Assembly (NCBI GenBank): GCA_903772945.1
Contig: CAICTM010000238.1
Span: 1-64,000, forward strand
DNA: 64,000 bases
Direction: 5' to 3'
Source: Seminavis robusta
Taxonomy: Eukaryota; Bacillariophyta; Bacillariophyceae; Naviculales; Naviculaceae
Position 1 is the first letter of the stretch. Every line of letters begins with the position of its first letter. Positions 19,530 to 28,418 of this stretch are shown here, one piece after another. The translations under genes and the position numbers were made by a program. The notes under the pieces are model-generated. The model did no database searches and had not been told where the DNA came from. It saw only the letters and a program-made list of their open reading frames with translations.

Positions 19530-22500
19530 ATGGCGTACCAGGATCAAAATGATTTGGCAATCGCGTTGGCATTGAGCCAACAAACAGCTCGAGAAGAACG
19601 TGTCCGTCGCCGTCAACCACTCCAACAACTTCGTCTGCCTCAGCAAAATTCACAGCAAGATGCACAGCAAAATTCACAACAGCAGCAGCAGCAGCAACCA
19701 CAGCATCAGCAGAAAAAACGCTCTTCTTTTTCCAGAACAACAAGGACTGAAGCAGAGTGGAGGAATGATCTGCTTTCGATTTACGACCAGCTTTACAAGT
19801 CTCGTTCCGACGAGAATAAACCGAAGATGACCCTTCGGGGCTTTTGTGTTGAGATTGATCGCTTCTCTCAATACAAGCGGCTGTCACAGGTCTGGAAAGA
19901 ACTTCAGCTTGAAGAATGCTTGTCGAAAAGAGTGCCCCCAACAGATCCGATGTTGATCAACAAAATCAACTCTCGCTTTCCGTGCTCGACCGATCACATT
20001 GAAATTCAAGATGAAGACTCCCAAGAATCTGAGACAAACAACCGTAATAGATCTGCCAAAAATGAAATGAGGGACCATACTCAATGGAAAGATTTGATTC
20101 AAAATATCTATGGTTTCCTATCCAGTGCTCGAGTCTCCGGTCAGAAAGAGTCTGTGCACTCCTACTGTGTGAAAGTGCTGAAAGCTAAGAGTGCCTATCG
20201 ACGCATTGCTGACATTTGGAAGGAGCTCGAACTGGAAATTGATCTTACCAATGGAGTCTCTCCTCTTGATAGCAACTTCAAAGAAAAGCTGGAGCAAAGG
20301 TTTCCTTGTACCGAGCAACCAAGCACACGCAACAACAGTAGCAACGATGCTCCCCGTCGGGCTCGAGATCTCCAGCCAAGTTCAAGCTCCTTTTTCGACA
20401 AAGTAGAGGAGGCACTATTCGCTGAACTAGTAAGCGGCTTTGCGAAGTCGGGGTTTCCACTTGAAAAGGCAGATTTAAAGCGATATGCCGACTCGTACCT
20501 TGCTGCCGAGGGAATCGATGTTCACCTTAGCAATGACACTATTGAACGAATCTACAAAGCAGCACAAATCAAAGCAAAGACCAACGTGAATTCCATCGAT
20601 CCCAAGAGAGCCTCGCAAGCAGATCCACGAACACTCAATGCAATGTATCACCAACTGGACGCGCTGATCAAAATGGCACACGAGATAGACCCAATTGCTT
20701 GGCCAGAGGATCGATATGCGAACATTCCACCTACTCGCATCTACAATACGGATGAACAGGGGCCCAATCCAACACATCTTCGAAATCCAGTACTGATCCC
20801 CAGAGACATGCTTGTTGGTCGCTCCCGTCTCTTCCAGAACACAAGGGAAGGAGATAACAAGATGGCATTCCATTATACAGTTGCCAACATTGTGAGGGCA
20901 GATGGCGCCCAGCACCAACCGTTTGAGTCAGTCGACGGTGCTCCAGCTCCATATATCATTATTTCCGATGCGTCCAGTGCAACAGAACTCGACACGATGG
21001 AAAAAGCCGATAGAGACAAGCTGTTAGCAAATCAGCGTGAAGAGGACACGACAATTAAGCTGAACCCATCGGTGTTGGAGAGTTGGTACGATGGCTACCA
21101 GCTTGGAAAGAGAGAAGAGCTTGTTAACCCCTTTGGTTTTCAAGTGAGGGCAACACCAAGCGGCAGTATGCTGAAGCGCACATTTTATGATTTCTTGTTG
21201 CATTTCAAGCAGCAGTTGCCTCACGACCAAGGGCCAGGAGGCCTTGGAGTTGTTCTCTTCTTGGATTGGCATTGCTCTCGCGAGTGCCCATTGTCACTGA
21301 TCACGTCTCTGCTACGATTCAACATTCTGTTGTTTGTCCTTCCCTCCAAAACAAGTATTTGGTCTCAACCATGCGACAATGGCAAAAATGAGCTCACAGC
21401 AAAGGATATTGCACAGGTCGCTCATGAGCTTGGAATTCTAGTGGGTGGGACATTGACTTACAGTGAAGCAAACAGAATCTTCAGGCGTGGGTTGGAAAGG
21501 AATTGCACTGATCAAAATAATGAGCTACGGAGGACCGGCACAAACGGTGTGGCTAGCAGCTTTCGAAAAACCGGCCTCTATCCAATGGATTACAACAATG
21601 AGGGATGGACAATGGCTTACCACAACTTTAACAAGCTGAATGAGATGATCAAACAGCAAAAGAGGGATTCCGGAGAAAGGCTCCCAGAGATTATTTGGGT
21701 GACAAAGCCAAGAGCAGTGGACCAACGAGAGGCTTTGACTGATGAAGACGAGAGGCTTATCCGATCGTTCTTGCCGACCGAGGACTTTCTTGCTGGCACA
21801 GACGGCAGTGATGACGATTTACCTCTGGAAGTGCCACTCCTTTTCCTAGCAGTCGCAATCGGGGACTACTTGCTCGGAAAGTACACGCTTGATGATGATC
21901 GAGACTTATCAAGCCCACCAATCGCAACCGAAGATTATGAAGCAGCTGCCCTGAAGCTGGTCACCTTCGAAGCCGTAACAAGCAGCAACCACGTTGACAC
22001 TACTTGCACGTTAACGCCGGAACAGGTTGCTCGTGACAAACTCCGTACCAAGCTTTCTTTGGTGATATTCGGCCATGCAATTGTTCTTCGAGAGAAAGAG
22101 TCTAACAGAGTGTTGAATTTGACAAAGCAATCCGCCGAACGATTTTGTGTGTTTGATAATGAAAGAACCGAGAGCAATAACATGGAAATAAGGAGCGTCA
22201 AACAGATCTTAGAAACCTGCGTTGATGCAGCCGATGATGAGCAATACACTCTCACGAAGAAGGATAAGCGAAAGCAACAAAAAAAGGATCGAATTGCAAG
22301 GAAGAAACTGAATGAATCGATGTACGAAGAGGCTCAAGAGGTGGCCGACTCCCGACGACTGAAGAGGAATGTGGAGGCAATTGCGAAATGTCTGCACGTG
22401 AAGAGGCCACGATTCGCGAGCCGATTAGCTACTCTTTTGGAGGACGAAGGAGTGCAACCGGAAGAACTGTACCAAGAGTATGAATCGGTTGTGTTAGATC

Positions 22501-23180
22501 CTTTCACCGATGTCATTTCTGTGACGAGAGGCGACGTAACAAAGCCAATCACCATGACACGAGTTGGTACAGATGTAACCGCAGTGAACTACACGATGGA
22601 GACCATTCTGATGAAGGTCATGATTCAGAAGCAAGCCAAAGACCCTGGTGCCATCAAACGAAGGAAACGAGGAAAGATAGGACTGTCAACTCACCTTGGA
22701 AGATCCGGTATCATTGCCGGCATATTAATTCAACGGAATATCAAGGAAGATGAACTCAAAGCGGTTAGAAAAGAAGAAAAGGGTGTTATCGATGAGCTTG
22801 AGAGGATGAAAGCATTGCATGTGAAGGCTTGCACATTGATGCAAGATCTCCCTGACTCATTTTGGAAGGTTGAGGCTGTTAAGGGATGGAGACGCATGGC
22901 TCTAGTCAAGCTGTTCGAAGTCAAACTCGAGGTTGGTGTTAAGCCAAATGCGGAAGCTTGGTCGACCGCCCTGAAACGGCTCTCTTTGACAAAAGCAACA
23001 GTAGAGACCAAAGTAGAAGAGCTGGATAGGTCAATACGCAACAAAGAAAGAGAGCTTGCCCCCCTCTTAGCCAAGCGACGTGAGGGTGAAGACTTCCTCA
23101 ATGAGACCCAAGAGTACGCACAAGGAGACGACAAAGAAGACGACGAATACGACGACGAGAGTGTTGGAGAGGACGAGTAA
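19530..23180 (+). CDS. Pogo/Tigger-like DDE transposase-derived protein, 1216 aa
   Basis: One uninterrupted ORF. The N-terminus is Gln-rich (about 30-65). Two homologous ~75-aa domains follow (about 76-150 and 185-262). Both are W..LL..IY..L…YRR+..VWKELELE…RFPC-like and end in RFPC. Next comes a helix-turn-helix-like segment of the CENP-B/pogo type (GFPLEKADLKRYADSYL, about 310). The DDE_1-type catalytic core has D in YNTDEQG (about 405), D in FLDWHCS (about 577) and D in QPCDNGKN (about 613, 36 residues on), preceded by LPSKTSIWS. A long Lys-rich and finally acidic C-terminal region (about 900-1216) has coiled-coil character. The length greatly exceeds simple Tigger transposases (~500-600 aa). 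The intact frame and three Asp suggest a recently active or maintained copy. Confidence 0.8.
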   Translation: MAYQDQNDLAIALALSQQTAREERVRRRQPLQQLRLPQQNSQQDAQQNSQQQQQQQPQHQQKKRSSFSRTTRTEAEWRNDLLSIYDQLYKSRSDENKPKMTLRGFCVEIDRFSQYKRLSQVWKELQLEECLSKRVPPTDPMLINKINSRFPCSTDHIEIQDEDSQESETNNRNRSAKNEMRDHTQWKDLIQNIYGFLSSARVSGQKESVHSYCVKVLKAKSAYRRIADIWKELELEIDLTNGVSPLDSNFKEKLEQRFPCTEQPSTRNNSSNDAPRRARDLQPSSSSFFDKVEEALFAELVSGFAKSGFPLEKADLKRYADSYLAAEGIDVHLSNDTIERIYKAAQIKAKTNVNSIDPKRASQADPRTLNAMYHQLDALIKMAHEIDPIAWPEDRYANIPPTRIYNTDEQGPNPTHLRNPVLIPRDMLVGRSRLFQNTREGDNKMAFHYTVANIVRADGAQHQPFESVDGAPAPYIIISDASSATELDTMEKADRDKLLANQREEDTTIKLNPSVLESWYDGYQLGKREELVNPFGFQVRATPSGSMLKRTFYDFLLHFKQQLPHDQGPGGLGVVLFLDWHCSRECPLSLITSLLRFNILLFVLPSKTSIWSQPCDNGKNELTAKDIAQVAHELGILVGGTLTYSEANRIFRRGLERNCTDQNNELRRTGTNGVASSFRKTGLYPMDYNNEGWTMAYHNFNKLNEMIKQQKRDSGERLPEIIWVTKPRAVDQREALTDEDERLIRSFLPTEDFLAGTDGSDDDLPLEVPLLFLAVAIGDYLLGKYTLDDDRDLSSPPIATEDYEAAALKLVTFEAVTSSNHVDTTCTLTPEQVARDKLRTKLSLVIFGHAIVLREKESNRVLNLTKQSAERFCVFDNERTESNNMEIRSVKQILETCVDAADDEQYTLTKKDKRKQQKKDRIARKKLNESMYEEAQEVADSRRLKRNVEAIAKCLHVKRPRFASRLATLLEDEGVQPEELYQEYESVVLDPFTDVISVTRGDVTKPITMTRVGTDVTAVNYTMETILMKVMIQKQAKDPGAIKRRKRGKIGLSTHLGRSGIIAGILIQRNIKEDELKAVRKEEKGVIDELERMKALHVKACTLMQDLPDSFWKVEAVKGWRRMALVKLFEVKLEVGVKPNAEAWSTALKRLSLTKATVETKVEELDRSIRNKERELAPLLAKRREGEDFLNETQEYAQGDDKEDDEYDDESVGEDE

Positions 23181-23309
23181 ACGTTGGCATAATCACAACT
23201 AACAACCTATATCACATTATGGCCTATACCTAGCTACCCTGGCATCATTAATCCAATAAAATAGCGCAGCACCGTCAAGATTAGATCGAAACCATTTCCA
23301 AGCAGGCAG

Positions 23310-23765
23310 TTAACTCTGAACGCCGTGCATCATGTTCGCGTACTGTACACCACTGAAAAAGAGCTGCTGCTGAGTATCATTGCCATCTATGATTGGAAGA
23401 AGAAACTTGATCCGTTGGAGAGGACCATGAAATTGGATGTTGAAAGTAAGAGCCGAATGGTTTCCATTGCGACTGTGTCGAACGGCAGCTTGACTGACCC
23501 GCCATTTGCCCTCCGGCAAAGGAACATCCCACGAGAGAGGAGGGTTGTGGTTTACATCATCCTTGATGACGCATAAGCAACGAAGCAAGAACTCCTTTCC
23601 GTTTGTATCTTCTTCCAATACAAGCAAGTCCAGATTGCCCTTGAGCACACTCGTTTTTTCTTTTCCATCTAGCACTCCCTCCAACGTGATTGATGCTCTT
23701 GCACTCGCCGAGAGATTACTGTCTTCTGCGCCACTAATAGTCGAAAGAACTCGCCAAGAAGTCAT
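23310..23765 (-). CDS. Hypothetical protein, 151 aa
   Basis: The family is not recognised. The ORF encodes an N-terminal Ser/Ala-rich part and a LDLLVLEEDTNGKEFLL segment. It continues with NHNPPLSWDVPLPEGKWRV and a C-terminal LFFSGVQYANMMHG. The composition is protein-like (mixed beta/alpha, few Cys), with no signal peptide or membrane span. It is tail-to-tail with the DDE gene and divergent from the gene at 23952, about 190 bp away. It could be a real short gene or a 3' exon. No counter-evidence such as a better opposite-strand ORF exists. Confidence 0.4.
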   Translation of the reverse strand: MTSWRVLSTISGAEDSNLSASARASITLEGVLDGKEKTSVLKGNLDLLVLEEDTNGKEFLLRCLCVIKDDVNHNPPLSWDVPLPEGKWRVSQAAVRHSRNGNHSALTFNIQFHGPLQRIKFLLPIIDGNDTQQQLFFSGVQYANMMHGVQS

Positions 23766-23951
23766 TGCTAAACTGCGAGACTGAAAGAATGAGCCTTTCT
23801 TGCTTGGAGATGGAGCAAGCTTTGAATGGATTCAAATCTTCGCGCCTTCCAATGAAAATCCGAGCTTGCCGCCAAACTCCGATTCGGAGAAGAGACAAGA
23901 GGAGAGACAAACCTCATTAACATCTCATTTTCTCCTCCATCGATTGAAATC

Positions 23952-24533
23952 ATGAGCAGCAAAGTCCTTATCTCAAGCTGGCTTACAGCCGATACCGCAG
24001 AACAAGTCAAGGCTGCACTTCAAAAGATTGGTGTGGAGGTGACGATGACAGGAAACGTCATGACTCTTTCTTTTCCAGACGGCTCAGTCAACCAAGTGGC
24101 CGCCAGCTTGGAGGATCTGAAGGTGGATTCTCCTCCGCACAATCAAAGCGACAGCGACTCTACCGCCTCCCATTTGTCTCATCTCAACGACCAAGACGTC
24201 CTCGCTCCATTGCCTTCTGAATTCATCCCCTCTGATTTCGATTCTGACAGCACCTTCGACGACAGAAAGCCCGCTCCCAAGGAAGTTCCCAGGCGCAGAC
24301 GCACCCGTTTCACCAGGAAGCAAGTAACCAAGAAAGAAGACAGCTCGGACGAAGACAACTTCATCGAATCGCAAGAATGGGTGTGCGTCCAATATTCGTG
24401 TCCATCGTCCATGTCATTGTTGTTGCTCGTTTTTTCGCCTGACTCTTCCATTTCACTTCCCCTCTTTTAGGATGAGCCTCAACTGACAATACAAGAGCCA
24501 TTGCCATGCCCCACCCTCCCAATCGATGTGTAG
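23952..24533 (+). CDS. Hypothetical acidic/basic protein, 163 aa
   Basis: Exons are 23952-24380 and 24471-24533. The 90-nt GT-AG intron has a pyrimidine-rich end and a TAG that would stop translation if retained. The product begins MSSKVLISSWLTADTAEQVK. Residues 10-58 look like a small alpha/beta fold (LQKIGVEVTMTGNVMTLSFP…VASLEDLKV). A Ser/Asp-rich stretch follows, then a basic PRRRRTRFTRKQ patch that could be a nuclear signal or nucleic-acid contact. It ends in an acidic segment and a short TIQEPLPCPTLPIDV tail. Family unknown. Confidence 0.6.
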
Positions 24534-25408
24534 CGGCCGTCCTTTCGCCATCTTCTTCGCAGCTTGTGGTGGTTATTGGTTGGTTGGTTGGTTGTGTTGT
24601 GCGCTTTTCGTTCGAACAAACTGGTCAGGATAGGGTGCAGGCTAGTTTCGAGGCGTGACGGAAGATAAAAATTATTCGTGCTGGAGACAAAGATAACGAA
24701 CATACGATTTATTCGCCACGTATATAAACATTAGTATCTTGTTCGGATAATGACCATTTTTACTTAACACGTAGTGGTCGTTTCTTGGCTAGTTTTCTTA
24801 ACGACCGGCCTACGGAGATTTAAAGGGCGTGTCGTTTGCTATCTTCGCAATCTGCTATTTGCAAGCGGACACCTCATAGAGGCTGCTTCCTAGTACACGC
24901 TGTAGCACCAGCCAGGACCTGGCCTCAAGTTAAATGATACCGTACGGATTCCACTGATACCAGTACGGTAAATCAATAATGTATGAGTGAAATCATTATT
25001 TGCTTGGTCTAATTAATTTTTACCGTATGTACATGTGCTGTACCACGATGTAGTGGTACGGTACATGCATGTACCGGTACCGCGTACCGTAGTACTGCGG
25101 TCATCTCGGCATCTGGGATCTGCTTAAGAAGGCACAGTCACGAATGACTGTTCCAAATCCGGTTTTTAACCCACAGTGCCCACAGTTTCCCAAATGGTCA
25201 CAGAAAGACATTTATTTGCATAAGATCTTTGGCTTCCTTGGGAACTCCCAAGAAGGAAGCTCAATCGTGATGCGTGGTGAGTGGTGAGTGGTGAGAGAAA
25301 AGTTGGCCTCTTCTCACTTCACGTCTTCAGCTCCTTCTTGCCTCAAATCTTTTGGTTGCTCTTCCTTTCCATTCCTTCTGCTTTGACTTTTGCTGCATCC
25401 ATTCGACC
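24534..25408. other. Intergenic with GTAC-rich palindromes
   Basis: No gene was seen. 25020-25100 is dense in palindromes: GTACCAC-6 nt-GTGGTAC (25040-25059), GGTACATGCATGTACC (25060-25075) and GTACCGGTAC (25071-25080). The proximal 100 bp is presumably the promoter and leader of the gene starting at 25409. Confidence 0.5.
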
Positions 25409-26752
25409 ATGACGACCGCACCGCCCTCTTACGAAACCAAGCGCAAGACCAAGGTGGTCTACGGACGCGTTGTCTTTCAACAGCGCACGGGTGACTTGAC
25501 TCTGGGCAAGTCTGGTCTGTCCTTTACGTCGACGGACGATCAAGACGATGACGGTATTTCTCGCCCTCCGCTGGTCCACCGCGTTCGCTGGAACAGTATC
25601 CACAAGCACTTTGCCAACAAGACCAAGCCTCTGATCAAGATCAAGACGGTGGAAAAGTTAGGACAAGCGCAGGATCTCTTGTTTAAACTGTCGAATCGCG
25701 ACGAACTGGAGGCATTCAAAGAGGATCTCGTAAAGCGATTGGCTCCTCCCATTGAACGTCATTCGCTGATTGTAGCCATGGCGGCTCCAGTCGAAGAGGA
25801 GGAGGAGTCTGAGTCGCCCTACATGGAAACCTACGTCATGACGAAGTCTGTCGATCGATCCTCCAAAGAACCCGAGCTCGCCGTTGTCCCGTTTCCGCCA
25901 ACGGTGGAGATTGAAGAAGAGGAGGACGTTGATGACGAGAAGAAGCCCATGCTCTCCACAAACGCACCAGTCGTTCCAGTTCCAGAGACGGCTCTAATAG
26001 TCAAACGACAGCAGCAAAGGCCACCCAAGAACATGGCCACGGACATGACCATTTGCACCACCACTACCGCAGGATATGACGACACGGTCAATATGAATGG
26101 CGGCATCTACGGTACTTCCCGTTACTTGTCCCCCGCCGCGGGGCCACAGCTCATTGCCGAGGCCGAGTTTGAAGAGTTTGCGCCTTGCTCTTGTGTCTGT
26201 TACAAGTTTTGTGTCAATGACAAACTCCGCAAGCGCACGTACGTGCGTGTCTATGAGAATCGCGTGGAATCCAACATTCCCTTCAATCCCTGGTGTTGTT
26301 TATCGGATGAACGCTGCATTGTCGATGCGCCCCGGATTCTCTTTTTTGACAAGGCACCCAATCGGGTCGGCATGTACTGCAGTTTGATCCCATGCGTGTG
26401 CTGTGGTCCACCCGTCATTTACAACAAGGTCCCCAAGGCATGCTGCGGTCTCGTCGATATGCGTCCCTGTTATGGGGAACAAATCGTGCACTCGCAGTGC
26501 GATTGTTTCCAACTGCGTTCGTGTCTGTGCTGTGGCCCCTTTTGCTATCAGTGCTTTGCCTGTCCCTTGTTTTTTGTGCCCATCAAGAACGGAGAAAATT
26601 TCCTCGCCAATTGGAAGGGAGCCTTGAATGAGTTCCAGGATAGGCATGATATTGATGAAACCCAGAGGGCTACCTTTGTCCATGTGGAAGACAAGTGTTG
26701 CAACACGGATTCTGGCCGTCCCATTCAAGCGATTCAGATGGAACGGTGTTAG
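25409..26752 (+). CDS. PH-like domain protein with cysteine-rich C-terminus
   Basis: Single exon, 447 aa from the ATG at 25409 (context ACCATGACG). An in-frame ATG at 25352 would add 19 mostly hydrophobic residues. Residues about 15-115 resemble the PH-like N-terminal fold of TFIIH p62/Tfb1 and GRAM-type domains: GRVVFQQRTGDLTLG, VRWNSIHKHF, KPLIKIKTVEK, LLFKLSNRDELEAFKEDLVK. An acidic, Pro-containing linker follows (about 120-210). The C-terminal half (about 255-440) is Cys-rich with CSCVCYKFC, NPWCCLSDERC, CVCCGPP and SCLCCGPFCYQCFACPLFF. These may be metal-binding or palmitoylated membrane-apposed clusters. This combination is not one I can assign to a named family. A role at a membrane surface is only inference. 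Confidence 0.65.
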   Translation: MTTAPPSYETKRKTKVVYGRVVFQQRTGDLTLGKSGLSFTSTDDQDDDGISRPPLVHRVRWNSIHKHFANKTKPLIKIKTVEKLGQAQDLLFKLSNRDELEAFKEDLVKRLAPPIERHSLIVAMAAPVEEEEESESPYMETYVMTKSVDRSSKEPELAVVPFPPTVEIEEEEDVDDEKKPMLSTNAPVVPVPETALIVKRQQQRPPKNMATDMTICTTTTAGYDDTVNMNGGIYGTSRYLSPAAGPQLIAEAEFEEFAPCSCVCYKFCVNDKLRKRTYVRVYENRVESNIPFNPWCCLSDERCIVDAPRILFFDKAPNRVGMYCSLIPCVCCGPPVIYNKVPKACCGLVDMRPCYGEQIVHSQCDCFQLRSCLCCGPFCYQCFACPLFFVPIKNGENFLANWKGALNEFQDRHDIDETQRATFVHVEDKCCNTDSGRPIQAIQMERC

Positions 26753-27569
26753 TTAGATTGAGGAGGGGTTGAGGCTGCTTCCCCGGGATAGTTTAGGTTA
26801 ATTAATTTTGCATAGCTCGTGCGTGTTTCTTCTCTGAAGCCTAGCGCCGGTAGCTAGTAGAGTACGGTTGGCTGTTTTCATGTGCCGGAATTGGTGCAGA
26901 AGGGACCTCACAGGCCCACTATTGCACGGAGATGGTAACAAGTTCCACTTTCACTCCATCTCTGGAACCAGTATCACCCCCATTTTGGAGGCGCCAGAAC
27001 CTCAAAGTTGCTTTGGACTCCCTCCACCAGAGCAATCGGATAAGCCGCAGGCGTGTTCCAGCCCAGATCGGTGTTGCCCAGTTCGGAGACTCTGTTCGGA
27101 GCAATTCGGGAGTTAGTGTGGGCCTGGGTGTAGCGGTACAGGTAAGTCCAGGTGTGGGGCCTTGGGTGGAACGACCATAGTTTCAGGAAATCTCTCAGTT
27201 GAATTCAGTTGTGTTTTGCGAAACAGTCTCGAGCTTGCTATTGCGGTACCGGTATGCATACCGGTGCCGTACGTAGCTTGTCCTGCGGTGACAGAGTGTT
27301 GTTGATTGATCATGTTCGTCAAGACGACAAAAGTGCATGTTTGTAGCAAATAGAAACTTAGTTTTGAATCGTAGCATAAAGTGCATGTTTGCAGTAACAT
27401 TGTTATAGAATCGAATCATCAGTATCAAAAAGTTCAGTTCTTTTAGACTAGTTGGAACTGCCGTATAGCTAGCTAGCTGTAGTGGTGAGCGTACTAAGGC
27501 AACAATTCACAGCCGAGCCAAGCTCTTCCCTTCGCCTCCACATTCTGCACTACTGTATTTAGTTCAGCT
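26753..27569. other. Intergenic, nothing recognised
   Basis: Lies between the 3' ends of two convergent genes. There is a short tandem similarity AAAGTGCATGTTTG(T/C)AG(C/T)AA at about 27330 and 27379. ORFs are short and opposed. Confidence 0.45.
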
Positions 27570-28418
27570 TTAGTTCTCCTCTGCCACTTGAAAGTAAATT
27601 TCAAACCTATGCAAGGCTTGAAGGGTAGCTAGAAAGGAAACCAACTCGACCATGTTCTCGGCTGTAATAGAGGAAGCTTCAATTTCATCAATAATGGTCT
27701 CCGTCATGCGACTGGGATTGTACGATAACGCCTTTGCTGCTTTCAGTAGCAACACTTTATTGTTGTCGCTCTTGGAATATTTGTCGTCCGCCACGTTGGC
27801 CAAGACTTGCTGCAGCTCTGACTTTAACTGCTCATTCTGCAACTGACCGCAGTATTGGATCCCCGCCAATGCTTTGGTTGACAGTGAAATCCCATCCGAG
27901 ACAAAGTTCTTGCTGAGAATGGCCGTCAGAGCCAGTCGTAAGCGAGCATGCTGTAGCTTTTGCAGCACAGTAAAGGTCGCCCCAGTCAAGTCCTTCAAAA
28001 AGGCAATGCAATCTTCCGCCTCAGAGGGGACCCCCTTGGCCAGTTTGGAATCCAACGCGGCTGCGCCACCTGGACGCAACCCTTGGTAAATAATAGCCAA
28101 TTGCAGTGTCCAATCGTCCTTGGGTGGCAAGGGTAGTGCTGCCTTTGGGTCGTCCAACCTCAGTCCAACCGTGGCAGATTTGGAGAGGACAAACTTTGGG
28201 TCAATGTGTTCCATGGTTTCGCCATAGGTATCTGGTTCCAAGGGAATGGCCAATCCATCCGTGTACTTGTTGAAGGATCCCATCATGGCTGTAGCTGCCA
28301 CAATCCATTCCACTTGCGCTGGTTTCAGAGTCTCTTGAAGCAACTGAACATCCTCTTTATTGAGACAGGCTGGGACAGTGCCCAGACCGTAGGATACCCG
28401 AATGACTGCTGTAGCCAT
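27570..28418 (-). CDS. C-terminal half of a carboxymuconolactone-decarboxylase-like protein
   Basis: From the ATG at 28418 the product reads MATAVIRVSYGLGTVPACL. It then has a segment (VQLLQETLKPAQVEWIVAAT, then AMMGSFNKYTDGLAIPLE) matching the C-terminal part of AhpD/CMD-like proteins (…V.EL....A.M.F.NR..D.LGVPLE). A further ~170 aa of helices with no motif follow. The CxxC-bearing N-terminal half is absent here but present on the same strand at 30079-30735. The two therefore look like pieces of one gene. No canonical splice pair joins them directly in frame. This half could be a 3' exon, a separate truncated gene, or part of a gene broken by the repeats in between. Confidence 0.6.
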   Translation of the reverse strand: MATAVIRVSYGLGTVPACLNKEDVQLLQETLKPAQVEWIVAATAMMGSFNKYTDGLAIPLEPDTYGETMEHIDPKFVLSKSATVGLRLDDPKAALPLPPKDDWTLQLAIIYQGLRPGGAAALDSKLAKGVPSEAEDCIAFLKDLTGATFTVLQKLQHARLRLALTAILSKNFVSDGISLSTKALAGIQYCGQLQNEQLKSELQQVLANVADDKYSKSDNNKVLLLKAAKALSYNPSRMTETIIDEIEASSITAENMVELVSFLATLQALHRFEIYFQVAEEN

